DNA of 64,000 bases from Clostridiales bacterium (GTDB taxonomy: Bacteria; Bacillota; Clostridia; Christensenellales; Aristaeellaceae), in NCBI GenBank assembly GCA_012523405.1, contig JAAYIN010000011.1:1-64000 (forward strand), written 5' to 3'. The notes under the pieces were generated by a model. That model ran no database searches. It was not told the origin of the DNA and worked only from the letters and a program-made list of their open reading frames with translations. Below, in pieces: positions 55,819 through 64,000 of the stretch. The position numbers and the translations under genes were made by a program. Within the stretch, counting starts at the first letter, position 1, and every line of letters starts with the position of its first letter.

Positions 55819-56236
55819 ACTTATCCTCCTAAATGAAACCTATCCATTATAGCAAGAAGTATTCAATGAAACAATGTATTCTTGCATCTTTATCAACATG
55901 AGCGTTGTTTTTCCGTCAATATTCTTCCATCTCGCTCGTGCCCCGCCATGGACATCCCATTTTTGCGCGAACAAAGCAGCCTTGGTCGATGCTGCCAATG
56001 GAAAAGTACGCGAATGCCATGCGCCATACGAAGCGAATCACAAACAGTCAAATATGCTGAACATATGAAACAAATGACCTTTGAAACAAGTAGTTGCTAT
56101 GGTATAATATGGCTGCTTTCCAACCGTTTCAAGAAGCACATAGCGGGCATGAAACCCCTTTTCCCACACAGCATTCCTGCCCTTGACATTCACCCAAGCG
56201 CACCACCGCAAAAATCATGAAAAGAGAGCACAGCAG
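55819..56236. other. 418-base intergenic region
   Basis: Apart from the promoter at 56081-56108 no gene or structure is recognised; the short frames here lack ribosome sites and familiar sequence. Confidence 0.5.
56081..56108 (+). promoter_or_regulatory. Promoter of the GH115 locus
   Basis: TTGAAA (56081-56086), 16-base spacer, perfect TATAAT (56103-56108). Confidence 0.55.
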
Positions 56237-58297
56237 ATGAATGAATTTATACTATCACTGTCCACATGCATCCATGTAGATTGCCTAACCGACGCAATCC
56301 AGTCCTCGCTGACAGCATTTCAAGGAGACATCCAAAAGACGCTTCTTTCATCAGGAGAAAAAAACGAAATAATGCTGATCAAGGATGAATCGCTTGATGC
56401 GGAAAGATATATGATCCGCGTAACACCAGCGCTTCTATCCCTTGCATATGCGGATGATTTAGGTGCCATTTATGGGTTGTTCTTTTTAAGCGAACAATTT
56501 TTAGGGGTCGCACCATTTGACTTTTGGAATCAACGCATTCTGCAAGCAAAGGCGCAGGTGCGTATTCCCTGCGGAGAATATCGCTCGAGGAAAAAGGCTG
56601 TGGAGTATCGCGGATGGTTTGTCAACGACGAAGTCATGCTAGACGGTTGGCCTGATACAGAGGCGCAAAAGACCGAGATGTGGCAGCGCATTTTTGAGAC
56701 CATATTGCGATGCGGGGGGAATATGGTTATTCCCGGCACGGATCGAAAGGACGATGGAGAGCAGCTATCGGATCTGGCGCTTTCTATGGGGCTCTGGGTT
56801 TCCCAGCACCATACGGAGCTGCTGGGCGCGAGGATGTTTGCGCGCGCCTATCCCAATATCACGCCGTCGTATCACAAGCACCCCGAGCTATTTGAGACGC
56901 TTTGGCAGGAAAGCATCGACCACTACGCAGGAAAAAAAGTAATCTGGGCGGTGGGATATCGCGGGCAGGGTGATTTTGCCTTTTGGGCGAATGAGCAGGG
57001 CTTTGATACGGATGAAGCGCGCGGAGACATGATTGTGCGCGTGATGAAGCGGCAGATGGAGATGATCCGCGCGAAGGATGCGAGCGCGTTATTCTGCACC
57101 AATATTTATGGCGAGATGATGGATTTATACCGCGCGGGTTGCCTGCCTGTACCCAAGGAAGTCATCAAAATCTGGGGTGATAACGGCTATGGCAAGATGG
57201 TGAATCGCCGCAATGGCAATCATAATCCGCGCATCTGTTCCATGCCAAGCCATGAAAGCGGCGAAAACGGTCTGTATTATCATGCATCCTTTTATGATTT
57301 GCAGGCGGCCAATCACACGACCATGAGCCCCAATTCGCCCCAAATGATCGCGGATGAATTGTGCACGGCCATTGAAAACGGCGCGAATGTATACTGGAAT
57401 ATCAATGTCGGCTCGATTGTGCCGCATCTCTATATTTTGGATCTGATTCGCACCCTCTGGACGGATGGGCAGGTCGATGTGCCGATGCATGCTGCACATT
57501 ATGCGCAAACCTACGCGGGCAACGTGAGCGCGGCGAAGCTATTGCTCGCATACAGCGAGCAACCCATGCGCTACGGCGCAAACGAGGACGACCACGCAGG
57601 GGATCAATACGAGCATTTTGTGATGCGGCATCTTCTGCGCGCGATATTACGCGGCGAAACGACAGCGCCGCTTGAGCGGCTTCAGTGGACGGCAAGCGCC
57701 GACAGTTTCTATGGACAAGTAACGCAGATCGATGCCATTTGCGCGCCAACCCTAGCGGGATGGGATGCCTACCTAGCGGTGTGCAACGCGATCGCTGAAA
57801 CGCTTGACCTAAACGGGAGGCACTATGTGCAAAGCCATATCACCTTGCAAGGCAGGCTTCGCAAAACGGGAAGCCTTGCTTTGCATGAGGTGTGCAGCTG
57901 TGCACAGCGATTGCAGGACAACGATCCGCTTCATGCGTACCTCTGCATCCATCGCGGGATCGTTGCGCTACGCGAGGGAATCGCTGCGATGGATGCCGCT
58001 GAAACAGGCGATTTTAGAAACTATTACCGCAATGAATGCTTCTCCAACATGCGGCTATCCCTTGCGTGGCTTGAAACGCTGCGCGCGCACATCCGCATTT
58101 GCCATGATGGCGAAAACGCCTACGACTGGGAGCGCGCGTACTTATTCAGCCCCGAGGATCGGGATGTGTGGTGCCTGACGCATCGCCGCAACCAATTAAC
58201 CGACGAGCAATTATGCAATGCATTACAGGAAAGAGGTGTGTTGGATGTCGAGACTGGAAATAACGCTGATGACCAATTGGGCATTCAAGCTCAATGA
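56237..58297 (+). CDS. Glycoside hydrolase family 115-type alpha-glucuronidase
   Basis: 686 residues, no signal peptide. Segments fit GH115: KAVEYRGWFVNDEVMLDGW (the NDE motif), VIWAVGYRGQGDFAFW, FCTNIYGEMMDLYRAG, KIWGDNGYGKM and YYHASFYDLQAANHTTMSP. The family removes (methyl)glucuronic acid from xylan side chains. It lacks the C-terminal domain of the usual 800-1000-residue enzymes, but the frame is intact. The ATG at 56237 has only a weak AGAGAG site. First gene of a locus whose other genes are broken, so its function may be in decline. Confidence 0.8.
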   Translation: MNEFILSLSTCIHVDCLTDAIQSSLTAFQGDIQKTLLSSGEKNEIMLIKDESLDAERYMIRVTPALLSLAYADDLGAIYGLFFLSEQFLGVAPFDFWNQRILQAKAQVRIPCGEYRSRKKAVEYRGWFVNDEVMLDGWPDTEAQKTEMWQRIFETILRCGGNMVIPGTDRKDDGEQLSDLALSMGLWVSQHHTELLGARMFARAYPNITPSYHKHPELFETLWQESIDHYAGKKVIWAVGYRGQGDFAFWANEQGFDTDEARGDMIVRVMKRQMEMIRAKDASALFCTNIYGEMMDLYRAGCLPVPKEVIKIWGDNGYGKMVNRRNGNHNPRICSMPSHESGENGLYYHASFYDLQAANHTTMSPNSPQMIADELCTAIENGANVYWNINVGSIVPHLYILDLIRTLWTDGQVDVPMHAAHYAQTYAGNVSAAKLLLAYSEQPMRYGANEDDHAGDQYEHFVMRHLLRAILRGETTAPLERLQWTASADSFYGQVTQIDAICAPTLAGWDAYLAVCNAIAETLDLNGRHYVQSHITLQGRLRKTGSLALHEVCSCAQRLQDNDPLHAYLCIHRGIVALREGIAAMDAAETGDFRNYYRNECFSNMRLSLAWLETLRAHIRICHDGENAYDWERAYLFSPEDRDVWCLTHRRNQLTDEQLCNALQERGVLDVETGNNADDQLGIQAQ

Positions 58298-59536
58298 CGG
58301 CGAATTTCAAAACGTGAATTTACCGCATGATTGGGCGATTGCTACGCCCCTAGGCCCCGAACGGAGGAAGGCACGGCGCAGGGATTCTTTGAGCGCAGCG
58401 GCATTGGTTTGTACCGCAAGATGTTCACGCTGGCTGAAAAAGAGCAGACGCATCGCTATCATTTGGATTTTGGCGGCATCTTTGAGCGCAGCACAGTAGT
58501 GCTGAATGGGCAGACGCTTGGCGGCAACAATTACGGATATTTCTCCTTCCGTTTGGACGCGACGGAGGCGATTCACAGCGGGGAAAATCCGCTTGAAATC
58601 ACGGTGGATAACTCACTTTCGCCCTCTGATCGCTGGTATAGCGGCTGCGGGATCTATCGCACAGTAAAGCTACTCGAGACGGAAGCGGTGTTTCTTGACG
58701 AGCGCGATGTGATTGTCACCACAAGCACCCAAGGCGAGCTGCTGGACCTCTGCGATGAAATGGGCTTCCTCGTTTATTCGGAGCCGTTTGACAAATGGAC
58801 GAGCGGACTGGAGCGGCGCGCCGATTCGCACCAATCGCGAGAAACGCCCATGTTTCACGTCCTCAAAAGCTACTGGAATCCAGAGCCGATGGTGCATTTC
58901 TCCGTCATGGATTATTCCTTGCCCGACGAGAATATCAAGGCGCACTGGGATACGCCGCTATACGCGGATCACTGGCATTTTCCGCAATTCGGGCAGGTGG
59001 TCATTCCCTATATGATCGCGAGCAATTGTGGCGAAGTGAGGTTATTTCTCAATGGCAAGCAGTTTTTCATTGATCCGTCCTCTGCTTTCCCAAATCGCCT
59101 GATCACGGGCTTTATCCCATGGATACAGGGCATGGTGCACGTGGTGGGCTTGATGGGCGGCGCTGCTATTTGCGAGCAGACGCTCATCACCCCCAAAGCG
59201 CCCAGCAAGCTGGCATTTGACAAAACCTTCTCCTCAGTACCCAGCGAGAAAGGCTATGAATTGCTGCTGACCGTGCGCGTTTTGGATGAGGACGGCAACC
59301 TCTGTTTTCGCGTAAATAACGAGGTAACCTTTGCCATCGCAAGAAACGCGGAGATACTCGCGGCGGACAACGGCTGCCTGATGACCAGCGAGCCGTACCA
59401 CGCAGACCATGTACGTCTATATCAAGGCGCGGCGAGCGTGCAGATCAGGCTGTGTGGTAAGAGTGACGCGATTATGGTGACAGCCACGGCTGAAAATCTA
59501 GCCAGCGCTGAAACCGTGATTTTGCTGGAACCATGA
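58245..59536 (+). pseudogene. GH2-family glycosidase, frameshifted and internally deleted
   Basis: Starts at an ATG with AGGAAAGAGG upstream, overlapping the GH115 end: WAFKLNDGEFQNVNLPHDWAI is the normal GH2 opening. Near 58360 the frame shifts; the match continues as EEGTAQGFFERSGIGLYRK in the next frame. After DERDVIVTTS about 130 or more residues are missing, and the text jumps to LDLCDEMGFLVYSEPFDKW; after SGLERR another piece of the barrel, with the catalytic Glu region, is absent. The C-terminal domains remain. A beta-galactosidase/glucuronidase-type gene, now dead. Confidence 0.85.
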
Positions 59537-60253
59537 CGAATTTCATTTCGCAGCTTAATCAGCCGCCAAGGGAATACTCTGCCATCCCCTTCTGGTTTTT
59601 AAATGGAGATTTGAACGAGGCGGAGCTATGCCGCCGGTTGCAGGATTTCTGCACCATGGCATTTATGGGGTGGTGCTGCATCCGCGCATCGGTCTGCCTG
59701 AATGGATTGGCTGTCTATCATAGCTGTTTTTTCACTGTATCAAGGTGGCGGCCCAGGAGGCGGCACGGATGCAGTCTCCTGGACGAATCGATCGCGCAAT
59801 TCGAACGAATGCTTCGGCGCATGCAGTCAGGACGGAAACCCCTGGCTGCTTTCCTCTGCGGACATCAAATAGTATATCGATTGGCTTGCGGTTCACAGGA
59901 TGAATCTGTTGATTCCACACGCGTTTTATTACAGCATCGAAGGCGCGCGCAAGTACGAGCACCCGCCCGATGTGGGGCCAAGTAGCTTATGGTGGCCGCA
60001 TTATGGGATTCTTGCCACTTATATGCAGCGCGTATCCTTCTTAATGTCAGACATTTCACTTCATGCGCCTGTCGCGGTGCTTTGCCGCAATCAGGAGCTC
60101 GCTGCGGATCAGGTGCGGGTGCTATACGAGAATCAAATCGGCTTGCGTTATTTGCCCCAGAGTGAGTGGGCAAACTGCCGCGTGGTTGGTAATGCATTGG
60201 TGCATGGGGAGCATGTGTTTCAGGCGGTGGTCGGTGATGTGGGGGGGTTTTAG
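59533..60253 (+). pseudogene. Large glycosidase remnant, possibly GH106-like
   Basis: The start (PPREYSAIPFWFLNGDLNEAELCRRLQDF) overlaps the preceding relic by 4 bases. At about 59652 the frame shifts to HHGIYGVVLHPRIGLPEWIG, which hits a stop at 59722. Later pieces include MNLLIPHAFYYSIEGARKYEHPPDVGP and YMQRVSFLMSDISLHAPVAVLCRN in yet another frame, to 60253. These resemble large cytoplasmic alpha-L-rhamnosidase-like (GH106-type) enzymes, but the family is not certain. Several hundred codons are missing. Confidence 0.65.
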
Positions 60254-60268
60254 TGGGGTGCCGCGCCT

Positions 60269-61013
60269 GACTGCACCATCCAAAACCCGCCTTGCTGGAC
60301 AGCGCATATGATTTACTGTGATACGGTAACCACCCACGGCATTGCCATCCACCCACGAGGGATTGACAACGGCGACGGCTGGAACCCGGACTCCTCCCGT
60401 AATATGATGATATTTGATACCATCTTTGACACAGGGGATGACTGCATCGCCATTAAATCGGGCAAAAATCCAGACGGCAACCTTGTCAACATCCCGACCG
60501 AAAACGTTCGTATATTTGATTTACAGATGCTGGGCGGCAACGGTATGGCAATTGGCAGCGAGCAATCGGGCGGGGTTGATGGAGTGTACATGCGCGATTG
60601 CATCATTTAAAACACGAACTTCGGGCTAGAGCTTAAGGCGCACAACGACCGTGGTGGATACATCCGAAATATTCGGATGCGCGACTGCACCATCGATTGC
60701 TTCCTTGCGCATAGCGTCCGCTATAACTCGGGCGGAGAGCCCGCCCCCCACGCTCCCCGTTTTCAGCCGAATTCAAATACAAGATACCATGATTAAGGGC
60801 AAGCAAAAATAAATTGAGCTGCTTGGCTTTGTACAGGAAAACGAGCAGCCAAGCCCGATCCATGACGTACTCATTGAGGATGTGACCGTAAGCGGAGAGA
60901 TTCACCTAGACATGTGCGAGGGCATTACATTCACCAATGTTCATGATTCAAACGGGCAATCTCCCCATTGCTTATATGATCCCGAAACAGTCAAGGATTG
61001 CCTCATGCAATAA
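60269..61013 (+). pseudogene. GH28 polygalacturonase remnant
   Basis: Begins inside the gene at DCTIQNPPCWTAHMIYC and runs through the GH28 catalytic core (GDGWNPDSSRNMMIFDT, FDTGDDCIAIKSGK, GNGMAIGSE). The codon at 60608 is TAA where relatives have a Lys codon; the same frame then goes on (NTNFGLELKAHNDRGGYIR). A second frame break follows near 60800, and the tail (IHDVLIEDVTVSG...VKDCLMQ) ends at 61013. The N-terminal half is gone. It once cleaved pectin or rhamnogalacturonan oligomers. Confidence 0.85.
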
Positions 61014-61133
61014 GCAACGCAAGAAATTCATCGCTTCTACACTGTATTTTGAGAGTCTATATTATTTTACTTCTGCATGATGTTGGTATATACTATGCAA
61101 ATGTTATCACATACATGAAGGGAGGAATTCATC

Positions 61134-62378
61134 ATGACGATCAACCTCCATACCGTAGAAACGAAGTCCCCCATCAAGCCAATACGAATTTTGTACCTAA
61201 CCCTTTCCGCTTGTTTTTTATATGCCATAAGCGCGGGACTTCGCAGTAATTACGGGCTGTTAATCAACGCAATTGTCAGCCATTGTGCCGTCAGCTATAC
61301 AACCGTCAGCTTCATCCTCGCAATCGGGCAGCTTGTCTATGGAATTATGCAGCCTTTATTCGGAATCATAGCCATTAAAAGAGGCAATCGATTTGTGCTG
61401 ATACTGGGTGCCCTTTTGATGGCCATCGGCATCTTACTGGTGCCGATGTGCTCCGCATCACTGCCTTTACTTGCCTCACTCGGCATACTCCTGCCTGCTG
61501 GAACAGGTGCTATTTCCTTTGGCATTATCATGGGCACCATCACGCCGTCAATGGGCGAGCAAAAGGCGGCTGCCATTTCCGGACTTGTCAGCGCCAGCAG
61601 CGGTATTGGCAGCACCGCATTATCTCCGCTTATTCAAACGCTTTTATCCATCGTTGGTCTTGCAGGAACCATGGGCGCACTTTCTCTGCCCATACTCCTC
61701 CTCATCCCCATTTCCCATTTCATGTCCAAGGGGCAGATGAAAACCACCAACCAATCGGAAGAGGAAAACGTCCATATTCTGTCCATGATCAAAGAAGCCG
61801 TCTCCAATCCATCCTATATCTTCGCAACCCTTGGGTTTTTCACCTGCGGCTTCCACATGGCCATTATTGAAACTCATGTATACTCGGAATTTATATCGTA
61901 TGGAATAGCCGAAAACACCGCTGCTGTTGCATTTTCCTGCTATGGTATTGCCATGATGATCGGCTGCATTATAAGCGGCTTTGCCTCTGCCAAAATTCAA
62001 ATGAAATGGGTTTTGACTTTCCTTTATGGTTTCAGAGCCATATTCATCGTAGTCTTTCTATTGATCCCCAAAAACACGGTTACCGTATTTGGCTTTGCAT
62101 TGCTGCTGGGGCTTAGCAGTGCCTCCACCGTCACGCCTACCTCAGGCATTGTAAGCCAATTGTTTGGCGCAGCAAAGCTTGCCACGCTGTTTGGCTTTTG
62201 CTTTTTAAGCCACCAAATCGGCAGCTTCCTGAGCGCATGGATCGGTGGTTTATGCGTGGATGCCACAAACAGCTACACACTCATATGGACAGCGGACATT
62301 GTCCTGTGTTTCGGCGCTGCGCTGCTATGTGCAAAAATCAACGAAAAACAAATCATCAGCCCTCAAATGGGCAGTTAA
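61134..62378 (+). CDS. MFS transporter
   Basis: 414 residues, 12 predicted membrane helices, GIIAIKRGNRFVLILGALLM between helices 2 and 3 as the MFS signature. Closest in feel to oxalate/formate-antiporter-like or sugar-acid MFS proteins. GGGAGGAATT precedes the ATG. It follows the glycosidase relics and could once have taken up their products, but that is only context. Confidence 0.88.
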   Translation: MTINLHTVETKSPIKPIRILYLTLSACFLYAISAGLRSNYGLLINAIVSHCAVSYTTVSFILAIGQLVYGIMQPLFGIIAIKRGNRFVLILGALLMAIGILLVPMCSASLPLLASLGILLPAGTGAISFGIIMGTITPSMGEQKAAAISGLVSASSGIGSTALSPLIQTLLSIVGLAGTMGALSLPILLLIPISHFMSKGQMKTTNQSEEENVHILSMIKEAVSNPSYIFATLGFFTCGFHMAIIETHVYSEFISYGIAENTAAVAFSCYGIAMMIGCIISGFASAKIQMKWVLTFLYGFRAIFIVVFLLIPKNTVTVFGFALLLGLSSASTVTPTSGIVSQLFGAAKLATLFGFCFLSHQIGSFLSAWIGGLCVDATNSYTLIWTADIVLCFGAALLCAKINEKQIISPQMGS

Positions 62379-62642
62379 ATGATCCCCAGTCAAGCCCATC
62401 GGTTAGTCCATTTGCATAAACAACACGCCTGCATACTTCGGCATCACGCCAAGGCATGTAGGCGTGTTGCTGATTCCTGCACTCTTTAAGGATGAAAAAG
62501 TCCTTGACAATACCGCTATGACTATCATCTTGCCCATGCCATTGCCAGATTGTTCCCCCCTCATTAACAATTCTCAAACAATTCTCTAATATAAGATCAA
62601 CAAAACGACTGTATACTATTGCCATCATGGAAGGAGATGATT
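62379..62642. other. 264-base gap with an inverted repeat
   Basis: AACACGCCTGCAT (62422-62434) and ATGTAGGCGTGTT (62456-62468) form a near-perfect 13-base inverted repeat with one mismatch and a 21-base loop, 43 bases after the MFS stop. No T run follows. A 114-codon minus-strand frame across the gap lacks a credible start and is not called. Confidence 0.4.
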
Positions 62643-63575
62643 TTGTTGAACGATCCCGAAAATGAGACTGAGCAAACAGACCACGCCATAGAAGTATCAT
62701 TCATGAAATGGCTTCCGAGTGTTTCCACGAGCTATAAGGTCTTGATTTATATAGGAACAATCGTATTAGCTGCGCTCTCAATCCTAGTAGCTGTAATGGA
62801 TATCTTTCCGCCAATCGCGGAAATCATCTTATATGTATGCGCAGCTGCAAGCTTGCTATTCACCTGCTGTTATGGGATGAAAGATGCGCTGAGTTTATCA
62901 AGAAACGTGGTCAAACCAAGGATAGCAAGCAATCCCTTCACGCATCGCCTGTCAAGCGATTACCAATATCGTACGATTCTGTTTGCAATATCAGGATTCA
63001 CGCTTAATTTGATTTTTGCTGGGTTTAATTGTATTATTGCTATCATCAGCAGTTCTGGATGGTACGGGTCACTGGCTGCGTATTATCTCCTGCTCGTCAC
63101 CATGCGCTGGGGCGCAGTTGGTCATGTGCGCACTGCATCCAAGCAAAGCAACCGCGAAGCGCACGAGATGCAAGTATACCTTCGCTGCGGTTATCTCTTC
63201 ATCCTCATGAGCTTGGTGCTCGGCGGCGTTGTTTTCTGGATGACGAGAGGTAAAAGCAATAGGACATATCCCGGAATATTGATCTACGCAGTCGCGGTTT
63301 ATACCTTTTGGAAGGTTGCTATCTCCATCGTCAATCTGGTAAAGGTGAGCAAAACCCATTCTATTTTGCTCAAGGCACTGCGCAATATCGGCTATGCAGA
63401 CGCGCTAGTTTCACTGCTTTCATTGCAAACAGCCCTGCTCGCAGAATTTTCAGAGGGCGACATTACGTTTAGCCGGCCCATGAATACAGCGACAGGGATA
63501 GTGGTATGCACGCTCATATTAATTATGGGCATTCATACAGTGCAAAGGGCTCGCACCTTCATCAAGCAATCATGA
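62643..63575 (+). CDS. Integral membrane protein upstream of a response regulator
   Basis: About 310 residues from TTG 62643, which lies 6 bases after AAGGAG; the adjacent ATG at 62637 is too close to the site. It has about eight membrane helices (first at residues 30-50) and no enzyme motif I recognise. It ends 17 bases before a response regulator gene, so it may be a sensor-side or transport partner of that two-component system. Function unknown. Confidence 0.7.
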   Translation: MLNDPENETEQTDHAIEVSFMKWLPSVSTSYKVLIYIGTIVLAALSILVAVMDIFPPIAEIILYVCAAASLLFTCCYGMKDALSLSRNVVKPRIASNPFTHRLSSDYQYRTILFAISGFTLNLIFAGFNCIIAIISSSGWYGSLAAYYLLLVTMRWGAVGHVRTASKQSNREAHEMQVYLRCGYLFILMSLVLGGVVFWMTRGKSNRTYPGILIYAVAVYTFWKVAISIVNLVKVSKTHSILLKALRNIGYADALVSLLSLQTALLAEFSEGDITFSRPMNTATGIVVCTLILIMGIHTVQRARTFIKQS

Positions 63576-63592
63576 ACTTGGAGGAAATAGAT

Positions 63593-64000
63593 ATGATCCG
63601 TATTTTAGTGCTAGAGGACGATATCAAGCTAAATCAGATTGTCTGCACGTATTTAAGCGACAGCGGGTTTCATGCAAAAGGCTGCCTGAATGCAAATGCA
63701 GCCTATGATGAAATGTACAACAACTTATATGATTTGATTGTTTCAGATATTATGATGCCTGAAATTGACGGCTTTGAATTTGCGCAAACAGTACGGCTTG
63801 TCAACAAGCATATTCCAATTCTTTTTATGTCAGCAAGGGACGATCTTCCTGCCAAGCGCAAGGGATTTCAGCTCGGTGTTGACGATTATATGGTCAAGCC
63901 CATTGAGCTGGACGAGCTGCTGCTTCGCGTGCGCGCTTTGCTCCGCAGAGCGAATATCGAAATGGACAGAAAGATTGTCATCGGCAATCTTGAGTTGGAC
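63593..64000 (+). CDS. OmpR-type response regulator (5' part, window ends)
   Basis: 136 codons are visible. Receiver domain: acidic pair LVLEDD, phosphate-accepting Asp52 in LIVSDIMMPEIDG, switch residues MSARDD and Lys in DYMVKPIELDELLLRV. The last residues (MDRKIVIGNLELD) begin the linker to a winged-helix domain. GGAGG lies 10 bases upstream. A histidine kinase gene would be expected after the window. Confidence 0.93.
   Translation, partial: MIRILVLEDDIKLNQIVCTYLSDSGFHAKGCLNANAAYDEMYNNLYDLIVSDIMMPEIDGFEFAQTVRLVNKHIPILFMSARDDLPAKRKGFQLGVDDYMVKPIELDELLLRVRALLRRANIEMDRKIVIGNLELD

Noticed and set aside
55882-56220. 112-codon plus-strand frame before the GH115 gene
   Set aside because: Poor start context, unusual composition and it crosses the predicted promoter.
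62356-62700. 114-codon minus-strand frame
   Set aside because: Overlaps two good plus-strand genes, no ribosome site, no recognised family.

Overview
The window looks like chromosomal DNA from an anaerobic, low-to-medium-GC Firmicute, most likely of class Clostridia. The evidence is AGGAGG-type ribosome sites, a CIRCE element before groES-groEL, group II ECF vitamin transport, an LplABC-type sugar importer, DegV, an HPr-like protein without the phosphorylatable His, a flavin reductase-rubredoxin protein, and a GlpA/FAD oxidoreductase/DUF1667 trio. Plant-polysaccharide enzymes point to a gut or plant-fibre habitat. The taxon is inferred from gene content only.

Layout. 1-126: hairpin and possible insertion-sequence end. 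172-12769: a sugar utilisation operon on the minus strand (ABC importer, nucleoside-hydrolase-like protein, split transketolase, FGGY kinase, L-fucose-isomerase-like protein, GH3 glycosidase) with a divergent LacI regulator. 12844-15620: a decayed segment with tRNA relics, a sigma/GntR fusion and broken ABC genes, next to an intact tRNA-Ala at 16538-16613. 15688-24314: a DinB-like protein, SH3 and peptidoglycan-binding envelope proteins, an HPr/Crh-like gene overlapping mgsA, an ECF S component and a LysM/collagen-like protein. 24317-28771: nth, obgE, yhbY, then a small PD-(D/E)XK nuclease translationally coupled to a SNF2 helicase. 28790-37898: a folate-type ECF S component, fRMsr, flavin reductase-rubredoxin, esterase, asnB, and an operon of a NAGPA-type protein, an Lgt-like protein, ogt and pyk. 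38117-42936: riboflavin kinase, the ecfA1-ecfA2-ecfT module, truA, degV. 42987-48096: a degenerate VanY-like protein, the GlpA/FAD/DUF1667 operon, tcdA with an apparent non-AUG start. 48594-55818: groES-groEL, mutY, malic enzyme, DUF3343 opposite a cysteine-desulfurase-like gene, AEC transporter. 56237-61013: an intact GH115-type gene followed by three broken glycosidase genes. 61134-64000: MFS transporter, a membrane protein, and the start of a response regulator.

How parts fit. The minus-strand sugar operon could import and split a pentoside, isomerise the sugar, phosphorylate the ketose and pass it to a two-subunit transketolase, as in known D-apiose routes. The two ECF S components probably share the EcfAAT module at 38650-41161. 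The Crh-like/mgsA pair suggests local control of methylglyoxal synthesis. At least two areas (13071-15620 and 58245-61013) show active gene decay.
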